From contig NZ_JAGGJX010000002.1 of the NCBI RefSeq assembly GCF_017873185.1, positions 372,001-436,000 of the forward strand: a stretch of DNA of 64,000 bases, in the 5' to 3' direction. Both the position numbers and the translations under genes were made by a program. Positions 54,055 through 62,968 of the stretch are shown one piece after another. How positions within the stretch are numbered: position 1 is the first letter of the stretch; every line of letters starts with the position of its first letter. The stretch comes from Metaclostridioides mangenotii. GTDB taxonomy: Bacteria; Bacillota; Clostridia; Peptostreptococcales; Peptostreptococcaceae. The notes beneath the pieces are model-generated. The model did not search any database, was not told the origin of the DNA, and saw only the letters and a list, made by a program, of their open reading frames with translations.

Positions 54055-54817
54055 AGACAATTGGAATAATATCTTTCCTGATCCACCCGAAAGTTTTCAT
54101 AATAAGGTGAACAATACCTTAAATTGTTTGCCGGATAAAGAGGAGATTAATGAAATGAATAATAGATTAATATTTAGAAGGATACCTTTAAAAAGGGGAG
54201 TTATGATTGCATTAATAGCTACTTTAGCGATTGGGACAACTGTATTTGCTGCTGGTAAGATAGCATCTATAGTAAGTAGTTCAAGTGTAATACCGACGTA
54301 TTATTCAATGCCTAGTGCAGATAAAATAAATAAAGATTTAGAGTTTGAGCCTAAATTAGTTGAGAAATTTGACACAGGGTATGAGTTTAAAAGCGGTCAT
54401 GAAGTAAAGAATGAAATTTTTGATGACAATGGAAATAGTTTAGGAGAACAAGAGGCTGTGGATTTTGTTTACAATAAGGGTGAAGATAAGATAAGCCTTA
54501 ATATAAGTAAAGGTTATTTAGGAGAAGATTCACAAGAAGCTGAACATGTAGGAAATTACAGAGATATTTCTTTAAGCTACTTATCATCTACATACAAAGT
54601 ATTACCAGAGGATTACAAAATGACAGAGCAGGACAAGAAAGATAAGGCGTCAGGTAAATATATATTTAGTTCTGGAAGTGACAAGGTAGAGATATCAGAG
54701 TTTAAACAATTAAGTTGGACTCAAAATGGAATTAGCTATATGTTTACTGCGATGGACTCAGATGTTACACAAGAGCAATTGGTTAAAATGGCACATCAGA
54801 TGATCGATTCTCTATAA
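54047..54817 (+). CDS. Membrane anti-sigma factor of the ECF gene
   Basis: The 256-aa protein has an N-terminal cytoplasmic segment (about 1-45, including PDPPESFHNKVNNTL), one membrane helix (about 52-70) and an exported domain of about 180 residues without obvious enzymatic motifs. Its exported part has DUF4367-like features (IPTYYSMPSADKIN, and a terminal YMFTAMDSDVTQEQLVKMAHQMI). The sigma factor overlaps its start. It probably holds the sigma factor at the membrane until a stress signal triggers release. Confidence 0.8.
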   Translation: MNKDNWNNIFPDPPESFHNKVNNTLNCLPDKEEINEMNNRLIFRRIPLKRGVMIALIATLAIGTTVFAAGKIASIVSSSSVIPTYYSMPSADKINKDLEFEPKLVEKFDTGYEFKSGHEVKNEIFDDNGNSLGEQEAVDFVYNKGEDKISLNISKGYLGEDSQEAEHVGNYRDISLSYLSSTYKVLPEDYKMTEQDKKDKASGKYIFSSGSDKVEISEFKQLSWTQNGISYMFTAMDSDVTQEQLVKMAHQMIDSL

Positions 54818-54887
54818 TTTTTTAGGAACAACCATTTTAGGCTATAGGCGTTGATCCTAAATAAAATAAATGTTTTAGTTTATATTA

Positions 54888-54927
54888 GAAGCATCCGAAT
54901 AGCCGTTCGGGTGCTTCTTTATTTTTT
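54888..54927 (+). terminator. Terminator of the sigma/anti-sigma operon
   Basis: GAAGCATCCGAA (54888-54899) and TTCGGGTGCTTC (54906-54917) form a G/C-rich stem followed by TTTATTTTTTG. Confidence 0.88.
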
Positions 54928-55017
54928 GTACATTTTCATCTATATAAATTATGATCCTATGACTATTATATTATTAATTTTTGCCAATTTTAGGAAATTG
55001 TAATATAATTTTATTAT

Positions 55018-55056
55018 AAGTCTGTGTTAGTTGGGTTAACACAGACTTATTCTTTT
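55018..55056 (+). terminator. Second terminator in the gap before the CWB2 gene
   Basis: AAGTCTGTGTTA (55018-55029) and TAACACAGACTT (55037-55048) pair perfectly, followed by ATTCTTTT. Only about 90 bases of AT-rich DNA separate it from the previous terminator, with no gene in between that I can see, so a small RNA or relic may end here. The rest of 54928-55164 has no gene. Confidence 0.75.
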
Positions 55057-55164
55057 ATCCAAGATTTGGATAAAAAGCTAAAATTAAAATTATCTGAAGC
55101 AGAGATCAGCACTATGGAAACAAGTATACATAAGTATACAACTTGATATATGAGGGGGATCTAT

Positions 55165-56580
55165 ATGAAGAATAAAAAATTAATTATAACAATTGGTTTG
55201 ACACTTTCGTTTGTAATTGGAGCATCGAGTTCATCAAATGCACTTTCGACAGTTGATCAGTTAAAGGGAAGTGATAGGTACGAAACAGCCGCTTTAATAG
55301 CTTCTAAGCAGAGTTATAAGACCGCGATTATAGTAAATTCAGATAAAACTTTGGCTGATGGTCTTAGTGCAAGTGGTTTAGCAGGAGCAGAAAATGCACC
55401 TATACTTCTTGTCAAACAAAACCAAATTCCAGCAGTGACTATGAGTAAATTAGATGGTGTTGAAAAAGTATACATAATTGGTACTGAAGATACTATAAGC
55501 TTACAAGTAGAAACGGTGATAAAAGATAAGGGTATTGAGACAGAGAGATTAGCTGGTAAAGATAGATGCGAGACGAGTTTAGCTATAGCTAATAAGATTA
55601 AAGAAATAAAAAGTATAGACAAAGTTATATTTGCAAATGCGTATAAAGGAGAAGCCGATGCAATAAGTGCATCTTCGGTCGCTTCTAGAGATGGGGTTCC
55701 TATAATCCTTACTGAAGGAAAAAGTACAGATTTTGATCTAAATGGACTAAATAGATATGCTATAGGATCTAATCTATCTTTAAGCGACAAGTTTGTAAGT
55801 GATATAGGTGCTAAAAGACTTGGCGGAATAGACAGATTTGATACAAATAAAAAGATAATACAGTGGTTCTATAAAGACTATAGCGAGGTTTATTTGAGCC
55901 AAGCGTACAACCTTGTAGATGCTCTTACAGTATCTCCACTGGCTAAAAATAAACCAGTTGTCCTAGTTCATAATAACAGTGACAAGAGTATACTAAAAAA
56001 CTCTGATAAGTTTACAGTCCTAGGTGGAATCGATAAAGTTGCGGTTCAACAAAGTATAAATACAGCTACAAATAATAAACCGAATGAACAAGGATTTTAC
56101 TTCGATATAAATAATCCAACTCTTAATAAGAGGGTAAAAGATCATCTATACAACTTAATCAATATATATAGACAAGAAAATGGTCAAAGTGTCCTTTCAC
56201 AAGCAAAGAGGCTAGAAGGACTAGCTGGAGATTGGTCGGAACTAATGGCTAAAAATAATACAATGTCACATGTAATTAATGGAAAAAATTCTTACTCGAC
56301 ATTTATGCAGTACCTTGACTGGTCACCTATCCCAGAAGGTCATGTAATCGTTCAAGGGGAAAATTTATTTAAATATAAAGTTGGCGATAAATACGTGTAC
56401 ACACAAAGAGATGCAAATAATATAGCGCAGTCGATGTTGGATCAATGGAAAAGAAGTGAAGCAGATGGTGGAGTAAATATGCTTCATCCGGGATTTAAAA
56501 TAATGGGATTTGGTATGTCTACTAAATCAGATAAGACTATATATGCAACACAAGAGTTTTATGGAGTTTATGAAAATTAG
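55165..56580 (+). CDS. Cell-wall protein with CWB2 repeats and a CAP/SCP domain
   Basis: ATG 55165 follows GAGGGGG. The 471-aa product has a signal peptide (KNKKLIITIGLTLSFVIGASSSSNA), three cell-wall-binding type 2 (CWB2) repeats (about 30-310; first opens QLKGSDRYETAALIA) that anchor clostridial wall proteins to surface polymer, and a C-terminal CAP/SCP domain (about 340-471) with the family His/Glu pairs in NTMSHVI, GENLF and LHPGFKIMGFG. Such proteins belong to the S-layer-associated class of C. difficile relatives. The CAP domain is often linked to adhesion or wall processing; activity is unproven. Confidence 0.93.
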   Translation: MKNKKLIITIGLTLSFVIGASSSSNALSTVDQLKGSDRYETAALIASKQSYKTAIIVNSDKTLADGLSASGLAGAENAPILLVKQNQIPAVTMSKLDGVEKVYIIGTEDTISLQVETVIKDKGIETERLAGKDRCETSLAIANKIKEIKSIDKVIFANAYKGEADAISASSVASRDGVPIILTEGKSTDFDLNGLNRYAIGSNLSLSDKFVSDIGAKRLGGIDRFDTNKKIIQWFYKDYSEVYLSQAYNLVDALTVSPLAKNKPVVLVHNNSDKSILKNSDKFTVLGGIDKVAVQQSINTATNNKPNEQGFYFDINNPTLNKRVKDHLYNLINIYRQENGQSVLSQAKRLEGLAGDWSELMAKNNTMSHVINGKNSYSTFMQYLDWSPIPEGHVIVQGENLFKYKVGDKYVYTQRDANNIAQSMLDQWKRSEADGGVNMLHPGFKIMGFGMSTKSDKTIYATQEFYGVYEN

Positions 56581-56726
56581 CTTCATCGTTATTCAGCTTA
56601 AAAGGTAATGTTGTTGAGTTGTGAAAAATTAAGTGAATATGGTATAAATATAATGAAGATAAAAGTTCGCACAGTTTTGTAAAAATAAACAAGATTGGTG
56701 TGAACTTTATGTAAAGAGGTGATAAG

Positions 56727-57440
56727 GTGAGTGAGAACTTGCAAAAAACAGTTCTAGTTGCTGATGATAGTCCTGAAATAATTGAAATAGTAGATATACT
56801 GCTTTCTAGTGAAGGATATAAAGTGTTAAAAGCTACCAATGGTCAGGAAGCTATAGATTTGGTTGATGAAAATGTAGACCTTATAATATTAGATGTAGTT
56901 ATGCCTGTAAAAAATGGATTTGCAGCATGTAGAGAGATTAGAGAAAAAACTAATGCTCCAATACTATTTTTAACAGCAAAGACCCAGGAATCAGATAAAG
57001 TTATAGGTTTTTCATCAGGTGGAGACGATTATTTACTTAAGCCATTTTCTTATTCTGAATTTACTTCTAGAGTTAAATCACTTATCAGAAGATATTATGT
57101 ATACCAAGGGATAAATGTAGAAAATGTAGAAGATGAGTCTAAGGAAATTATAATAAGAGATCTCAGCATAAATTTAGATACTAAAGAAGTGAAACTAAAA
57201 GGGGAAAATATATCGCTTACAACTATAGAGTACGATATGATTGCCCTTATGATTCAAAATAAAAAGAAGGTGTTTTCGTCCAAAAACCTCTATGAAAGTA
57301 TTTGGAATGAACCTTATTTTTACACAGCAAATAACACTATAATGGTACATATAAGGAATTTAAGAAAGAAAATAGAAAAGGACAGGCAAGATCCTGAGTA
57401 CATTAAGACTGCTTGGGGAAAGGGGTACTACATTGATTAA
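56727..57440 (+). CDS. OmpR-family response regulator (VanR-like)
   Basis: The 237-aa regulator has receiver acids D13-D14, phosphorylation Asp56 (LIILDVVMPVK), Thr in FLTAKT and Lys in LKPF, and an OmpR winged helix (about 135-237) ending AWGKGYYI. GTG 56727 follows AGAGGTG. It overlaps the kinase gene by 8 bp. Together with the lipid-glycan operon 1.5 kb downstream, envelope control is likely, though targets are not shown. Confidence 0.93.
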   Translation: MSENLQKTVLVADDSPEIIEIVDILLSSEGYKVLKATNGQEAIDLVDENVDLIILDVVMPVKNGFAACREIREKTNAPILFLTAKTQESDKVIGFSSGGDDYLLKPFSYSEFTSRVKSLIRRYYVYQGINVENVEDESKEIIIRDLSINLDTKEVKLKGENISLTTIEYDMIALMIQNKKKVFSSKNLYESIWNEPYFYTANNTIMVHIRNLRKKIEKDRQDPEYIKTAWGKGYYID

Positions 57441-58761
57441 GCATTTAAAACCTTCTAGGCTTGGTTGGAAGATTCTATTTTATATAGTTGTGTCTGTGAT
57501 AGTTGCCTTTATGTTAAATGTTCCTTTTTATAATATGCTAGAAAACACGGTCACTAAAGCCGCTGAAGAAAAGCACTATTTACAAAGTCGTCTAACAAGA
57601 TTAGTTGATGATCTCCAGTTATATATTGATGACAACGAGTTAAAATCGAGCGATGGAGATATGTTATCTTATTGGAATGATGACAAATGGTATGTTTATA
57701 TGAATATACACAAAGATAAGAAAATTTTGTACGACACAGTAAACTACCCTAAGAAAATTTCCGATGAAGATGAACAGAGAGAACTTCAAAACAACGATCT
57801 TATGAATAACTACTCTTTGAAGTTTAAAGATACAACTGCGACAGTTACAATAACTGCATTTTTTAACGTGAGGTATCAAAACTTTATAAATGCTGCATCA
57901 GTTGCTTTTTTAGCTATAGCATTTATATCAACTTTCCTTTTACTGTTTAGCAAAAATATAAAGTACATCAAAAAAATTGAACAGGGAATAAAGATTGCAG
58001 AGTCAGGAAGCTTAGAATACAGAATCCCAGTAAAAGGAAATGATGAGCTGAGTTCTCTTGCCAAAAGCATAAACGAAATGAGTGGCGTGATTACAGATCA
58101 ACTTCTGCTTGAGAGTGAAATGAGGCAAAAAAATAGAGATATGGTTACATCTATATCTCATGATATAAGGACTCCTCTAACATCAGTGATATGTTATCTG
58201 GATCTAATTGCAGACGAAAAGTATTCAGACAGAGAGCAGTTGGATAAATACATCGAAAATGCAAGGTTAAATGCTTATCAGATTAAGAATCTATCTGAAA
58301 ATCTGTTTATACATTTTGTGTCATCGCCGGAAGATATCGATTATGAAATTAAGAGAATCAATGCAAACGAGTTTATATTTCAACTTATACTAGACACAAC
58401 TTTTGATCTAGAGGAAAATAATTTTGAGGTAAATGTAAAAAATGAATTGCATAAGCAAATACATATCGATATAGATATAACACAATTTAGAAGGATTTTT
58501 ACCAACATTTGTTCAAATATAATAAAGTATGCAGATAAAAATGCTCCGATTGAATTTTCAGCAAGCATGACAAAAAATTTTCTGCTTATCAAGCAGTCGA
58601 ACCAAGTTTCTAAATCAAATGATCAATCGGAAAGTTTTGGTATAGGTATAAAAAATTGTAAAGAAATAGTAAAAAATCACAATGGTTTCTTAAACATCTT
58701 TAAAGACGAAAAAGAATTTTTGGTTGAAATTGGAATTCCGATTAGTTCTACTGGAGATTAA
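57433..58761 (+). CDS. Sensor histidine kinase (VanS-like)
   Basis: The 442-aa kinase begins at TTG 57433 inside the regulator gene. It has two helices (about 14-34 and 152-172) around a 115-residue external domain, a HAMP domain (about 173-225; IPVKGNDELSSLAKSINEMSG), H-box SISHDIRTPLTSV with His243, N-box ICSNIIKYADK and a G-box FGIGIKNCKEIVKNHNG. The N-box has lost the second asparagine of the usual D-N-A, as in some VanS relatives, but the kinase should still be competent. Likely a wall-stress sensor. Confidence 0.9.
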   Translation: MIKHLKPSRLGWKILFYIVVSVIVAFMLNVPFYNMLENTVTKAAEEKHYLQSRLTRLVDDLQLYIDDNELKSSDGDMLSYWNDDKWYVYMNIHKDKKILYDTVNYPKKISDEDEQRELQNNDLMNNYSLKFKDTTATVTITAFFNVRYQNFINAASVAFLAIAFISTFLLLFSKNIKYIKKIEQGIKIAESGSLEYRIPVKGNDELSSLAKSINEMSGVITDQLLLESEMRQKNRDMVTSISHDIRTPLTSVICYLDLIADEKYSDREQLDKYIENARLNAYQIKNLSENLFIHFVSSPEDIDYEIKRINANEFIFQLILDTTFDLEENNFEVNVKNELHKQIHIDIDITQFRRIFTNICSNIIKYADKNAPIEFSASMTKNFLLIKQSNQVSKSNDQSESFGIGIKNCKEIVKNHNGFLNIFKDEKEFLVEIGIPISSTGD

Positions 58762-58996
58762 TAAAATAAAAATATAAACCTCTGAAACACTTAGAAATCA
58801 GTGCTTTTAAAAAAATTAAGAATTCTTAAGAATTATATTAAGTATTTCTAAAGATTTAGCAAATAAAATATTATATATAGCAGATAATATTACATAGTGA
58901 AGTTAATCGATAAAAAACATAAAATATCGAACTCAGTCGAAGCGACGAGTAAATAAAGATTTATAATTCATTTTTGCTAAAGGAAGGATGAGAAAT

Positions 58997-60103
58997 ATGA
59001 AAGTACTAATTCTAACAAGTAAATTTGGTATGGGACATCTTTCAGCATCTAATTCATTAGCTGAAGAGATAGAGGATTTGTACTTTGGATCTGAAGCAGT
59101 TGTAGAAGATATATTTGAATATATTATGCCAGAATACACAGATACAATGTATAAAGCCTTTAATGTTCTAGTAAATAAAGGAAGTAAACTATATAATTTA
59201 TTTTACAGATTTACAGAAAATGGAAAAATAGACTCAACACCATTTGTATTTGAGCATTTTCTAAAAAAACTAGATGAGCTTTTAGATGAAATAAAGCCAA
59301 CTGTGATTATATCTACATTTCCATTTTGTTCACAGCTTGTTTCAAAATACAAAGATAAGACAGGAGATAAAAGACCACTGCTTACATGTATAACAGATCT
59401 AAGTAGTCATTCAGAATGGCTCAGCAAAAATACAGATTGCTATTTAGTTGCAGATGAATATACTAAAGATGAATTAATTGAAAAAGGAATAGATATTTCT
59501 AAAATACTAGTAACCGGAATACCAGTTAGAAGAGAATTTAAGAATACAGACAGAAAAGATAAAGACCAAAACGAAAAAAACATACTTATAATGGGAGGCG
59601 GACTTGGAATTCTTCCAAAATTAAATAAATTTTATGAAGATCTAAACGATTTAGAAGGTGTAAAAACAACAGTAATAACAGGAAATAATGAGAAAATGTA
59701 CTACAAGTTACACTCTATGTACAAAAACATAGAAGTATTAGGGTACACTAACCATGTAGATAAATATATGGAAGATGCAGACCTTATAATAACAAAACCA
59801 GGGGGAATTACATTGTTTGAGACAATACATTCCGAACTTCCTCTACTTGTATTTTCTCCATTTTTACTACATGAGATTAATAACGCAGCTTTTATTCTAG
59901 ATAAGAACATAGGAAGAGTATTAAGCAAAAATCCAAAAGAACATATAGATAATATAAAAGAGATTATTTACGATGACGAGCTTTTAAATACATTTAAGAA
60001 AAATTTAAAATCTATAAAAGAAGACTTGGACGATTTTAGATTAATAGAGATGTTGGATTATCTAGATAGCGAGTCACAAGGAGAGTGCACTAGATGTATA
60101 TAA
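58997..60103 (+). CDS. Diacylglycerol glycosyltransferase (MGDG synthase/UgtP-like)
   Basis: ATG 58997 is favoured since AAAGGAAGG lies nine bases upstream. The roughly 368-aa enzyme has the MGDG-synthase N-domain (LILTSKFGMGHLSASNSLAEEI; about 1-150) and a GT28-type C-domain with ILIMGGGLGILPK, then the UDP-sugar loop YTNHVDKYMEDADLIITKPGGITLFETIHSELPLLVF. Such peripheral membrane enzymes build glucosyl- or galactosyl-diacylglycerol, lipid anchors and bilayer modulators. It overlaps the deacetylase gene by 10 bp. Confidence 0.9.
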   Translation: MKVLILTSKFGMGHLSASNSLAEEIEDLYFGSEAVVEDIFEYIMPEYTDTMYKAFNVLVNKGSKLYNLFYRFTENGKIDSTPFVFEHFLKKLDELLDEIKPTVIISTFPFCSQLVSKYKDKTGDKRPLLTCITDLSSHSEWLSKNTDCYLVADEYTKDELIEKGIDISKILVTGIPVRREFKNTDRKDKDQNEKNILIMGGGLGILPKLNKFYEDLNDLEGVKTTVITGNNEKMYYKLHSMYKNIEVLGYTNHVDKYMEDADLIITKPGGITLFETIHSELPLLVFSPFLLHEINNAAFILDKNIGRVLSKNPKEHIDNIKEIIYDDELLNTFKKNLKSIKEDLDDFRLIEMLDYLDSESQGECTRCI

Positions 60104-60804
60104 TTGAATTTATATCGATAGGATGTATTATAATATTTATTATATTTTTACTACATTCGGTACTACCAACATACTACAATAAGCATTATAATAATAACAT
60201 AGTAAAAAAGACTAAAGGTAAAAAGAAGATCATGCTTACATTTGATGATGGACCTGATCCGAGGTATACAAGCGATTTACTAGATCTTTTAAATGAACAA
60301 AATGTGAGGGCAACTTTCTTTGTAGTTGCAAACAACGCAAAATCAAATCCGGATATAATTGAGAGGATGCTAAATGAAAGTCACGAAGTAGCAATACATT
60401 CTTTAGAGCATAAAAATGCTTGGCTGTACAGCTACTCGTATACTAAAAAAGATTTTTATGAAAGTTTAGATATAATGAAAAAATTAGGTGTTAATGTAAA
60501 ATATTACAGACCACCATGGGGACATACAAATATATTTTCAATGAGTTTTGCAGACAAACACAACTTAAAAGTTATACTTTGGGATGTAATGGCAGAAGAT
60601 TGGGAAAAAGATGCAACAGTAGAAGTAATAGTTGAAAGACTTAAAAAAAGAATTAAAGGAAACTCAATAATATGTCTCCACGATGCTGGAGAAAATTCAG
60701 GAGGAGCTGAAGGAGCACCTAGAAGGATGATTGAAGCTTTAAAAATAGCTCTACCTGAACTCAAGGCATCTGGATTTAGATTTGTTACACCAGAAAGGAG
60801 CTAA
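60094..60804 (+). CDS. Polysaccharide deacetylase (NodB domain)
   Basis: The 236-aa protein has one N-terminal membrane helix (about 5-25) and an external NodB domain with motif 1 LTFDDGPDP (catalytic Asp), motif 2 HSLEHKN (metal His pair), motif 3 YYRPPWGHTN, and the terminal ICLHDAG His. It removes acetyl groups from glycan amino sugars, possibly peptidoglycan or a surface polymer. Between a glycolipid synthase and a flippase-like gene, it may modify a lipid-linked glycan. Its start overlaps the previous gene. Confidence 0.92.
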   Translation: MYIIEFISIGCIIIFIIFLLHSVLPTYYNKHYNNNIVKKTKGKKKIMLTFDDGPDPRYTSDLLDLLNEQNVRATFFVVANNAKSNPDIIERMLNESHEVAIHSLEHKNAWLYSYSYTKKDFYESLDIMKKLGVNVKYYRPPWGHTNIFSMSFADKHNLKVILWDVMAEDWEKDATVEVIVERLKKRIKGNSIICLHDAGENSGGAEGAPRRMIEALKIALPELKASGFRFVTPERS

Positions 60805-60806
60805 GT

Positions 60807-61982
60807 ATGAACAAAAAAGTAGAAAAGAAGAAAAAATATATAATCTCAAAAGCAATTACTAAAAAAAATAACAAAAACAATAACAATAAATATATAGGAA
60901 GTCTTACATTTATGGTATTGCTTATGGCGATAACAAGTTATTACATCTTTAAGGATCAGTCATTCGCATCGCTAATAGGTGTTATTCAAAAAATAAACCC
61001 GGTTTATATATTGATCGGATTTTCTATGATGTTTTTGTACCTAGCTTGTGAAGCTGTAGGAATCAATATAATTATGAAATCACTAGGACAAAAAGTATCA
61101 CTGTTTAAAGGACTAGGATATTCATTTGTAGGGTTTTACTTCAGTGCAATAACACCTTCAGCATCTGGAGGTCAGCCAGCTCAAGTCTATTATATGAATA
61201 AGGATAAGATAAATATATCCTATTCATCGCTTACACTCTTAATACTATCTGTTTTTCACCAACTAGTAGCTCTACTATACGCCGGAATAATGTTTTTAGT
61301 GAGATACTCATTTGTAAAAGAGGATATTGGAGCTATGAAGATACTTATAATATACGGAGTAGTTTCAAATGTAATCCTAATTGGTGGAATGATAGGGATA
61401 GTGTTTTCTAAGAAATTTGTAAATACATCAATTATATTTTTAGTAAAAATACTTGCTAAAGTTAAGATAGTAAAAAATATAGATAAAGCAATGGATGCTG
61501 TAGATAAGCAGATATTGGAGTACCAAAAAGGAGCAGAGCATATCAAGGAAAACCCTGCTTTGATGTTTAAAGTCTGTGTTATAACTATAGTTCAAGTAAC
61601 ATCGATGTTCTTAGTACCTTACTTCGTTTACAAGGCATTTAACTTATCAGGATATGGAGTATTAGATATAATAGCTGTTCAAGCTATACTAACGCTTGCT
61701 GTATCATCACTTCCACTTCCAGGAGCAGTAGGAGCATCTGAAACTGGATTTTTGAATATGTTCAAGGTGTTCTTTGCCGGAAGTATGCTGATACCAGCGA
61801 TGCTTATAAGTAGAATTTTAAACTTCTACGCATTTGTAGCATTGAGTGCTCTTATTACACTTGTGATCCATATTAAACAAGTAAAAAAAGAAAGTTCAAA
61901 GAAAAAGGTATACAGACTTGTGAGTATGAGAAGGTTTGATTTTAAAAAGTACATGGTTAATAAAAAAGAGATTCGTATTTGA
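60807..61982 (+). CDS. Flippase-like/lysylphosphatidylglycerol-synthase-type membrane protein (UPF0104)
   Basis: The 391-aa protein has a Lys/Asn-rich cytoplasmic tail (1-30) and about eight helices of the UPF0104 (AglD/LPG_synthase_TM) fold, including GVSFVGFYFSAITPSASGGQPAQVYYM and VSSLPLPGAVGASETGFLNMF, the most conserved blocks. Family members act as lipid flippases or as the membrane part of MprF. No aminoacyl-transfer domain is present, so a flippase-like role fits. It starts 2 bp after the deacetylase stop. Confidence 0.88.
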   Translation: MNKKVEKKKKYIISKAITKKNNKNNNNKYIGSLTFMVLLMAITSYYIFKDQSFASLIGVIQKINPVYILIGFSMMFLYLACEAVGINIIMKSLGQKVSLFKGLGYSFVGFYFSAITPSASGGQPAQVYYMNKDKINISYSSLTLLILSVFHQLVALLYAGIMFLVRYSFVKEDIGAMKILIIYGVVSNVILIGGMIGIVFSKKFVNTSIIFLVKILAKVKIVKNIDKAMDAVDKQILEYQKGAEHIKENPALMFKVCVITIVQVTSMFLVPYFVYKAFNLSGYGVLDIIAVQAILTLAVSSLPLPGAVGASETGFLNMFKVFFAGSMLIPAMLISRILNFYAFVALSALITLVIHIKQVKKESSKKKVYRLVSMRRFDFKKYMVNKKEIRI

Positions 61983-62005
61983 AATTATAGAAATAGAGAA
62001 TAGTG

Positions 62006-62075
62006 AGAATAGCATATGTATTGGTGGTCATAAGTAGATTTAAAATGACCACCAATACACATGCTATTCTTTTTT
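62006..62075 (+). terminator. Long terminator of the glycolipid operon
   Basis: A 25-bp nearly perfect stem (62006-62030 with 62046-62070, AGAATAGCAT.TGTATTGGTGGTCA and complement) followed by TTTTTTA. Confidence 0.9.
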
Positions 62076-62184
62076 ACGTTTTTGAAAATTTTGCCGATCA
62101 AATTGAAATAGATACCAATCATTGGTATAATTTTAGTGAAATGAGATGAATTTGTACAAATTTAAATTGTGAGGGAGCATTTTT

Positions 62185-62796
62185 ATGAGAAAAATATTAA
62201 TAGTTGCATCGATGTTGTTGTTGGTATTTACGGTAGGATGTAATAGTAAAAATGATACAGGAAATAATCAAAAAGACAAAAATGTAGAGATATTATCTAA
62301 TAAGAAATATAAAGAGAGAATCAATTTAGTACTTGATGAATCGAGAAAATACATTAGTGATTATACGTATGTACATGATGAAGAAGAATACGTTGAGAAG
62401 ACCCCAGAAAATGAGGAGTATCAAAAACTATTAGAGAGTTATAAAATCAATGAAAAAAAGTATAAAGAAATGGGAGAGAAATTTTCTAAGTTTAGAAGTA
62501 AGGATGAAGAAACCAATAAAATTCATGATAAATTGATTAAAATATTTATCGATAAATCAAATAATTTCAAAGAGAGAGACGAATTAGAAACGAAGATTAG
62601 AGAATTCGGTGTTGAAGAATCGGTTAATGAATTAGAAATAGAAGCAGGCACCGTTCCAGAAAATCTTATGTCAGAAAAAGAACGAAATGAGATAGATCTT
62701 AGAATTGATGAGCTGGATCGATTGATTTATGAGGATAATACATTAATCGATGTGTGGAATGAATTAGAACGTAATTTAGGTGTAAACTTAGATTGA
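62185..62796 (+). CDS. Lipoprotein of unknown function
   Basis: The 203-aa product has a lipoprotein signal peptide (lipobox FTVGC, Cys19) and a hydrophilic, mainly helical, Glu/Lys/Asp/Ile-rich exported part with no recognised domain. Long coiled-coil-like runs (about 40-100 and 120-160) suggest an extended structure. It has a GGGAG site and no operon partner on its strand; a terminator follows at 62838. Function cannot be assigned from sequence. Confidence 0.8.
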   Translation: MRKILIVASMLLLVFTVGCNSKNDTGNNQKDKNVEILSNKKYKERINLVLDESRKYISDYTYVHDEEEYVEKTPENEEYQKLLESYKINEKKYKEMGEKFSKFRSKDEETNKIHDKLIKIFIDKSNNFKERDELETKIREFGVEESVNELEIEAGTVPENLMSEKERNEIDLRIDELDRLIYEDNTLIDVWNELERNLGVNLD

Positions 62797-62837
62797 TAGG
62801 ATAGGAAAATATAAATAAAAGAATATGGGTAAAAACA

Positions 62838-62872
62838 AAGGCGATTGCTTAAATAGCTATCGCCTTAAAAAT
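62838..62872. terminator. Terminator between the lipoprotein and the dehydrogenase
   Basis: AAGGCGATtGCT and AGCtATCGCCTT pair with short internal mismatches (62838-62866), with A/T runs on both sides, between convergent genes. Confidence 0.78.
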
Positions 62873-62968
62873 TTAAATGATTTTATTATTAAGTTATGTT
62901 CACTTATTTGTAAACTATAACATTAGATAGCTTAAATATATTGTTTTATATTTTTTGTTTAATTAAAT

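Noticed and set aside
55314-55790. A 158-aa minus-strand frame
   Set aside because: It is a shadow of the CWB2 repeats, which have strongly periodic coding.
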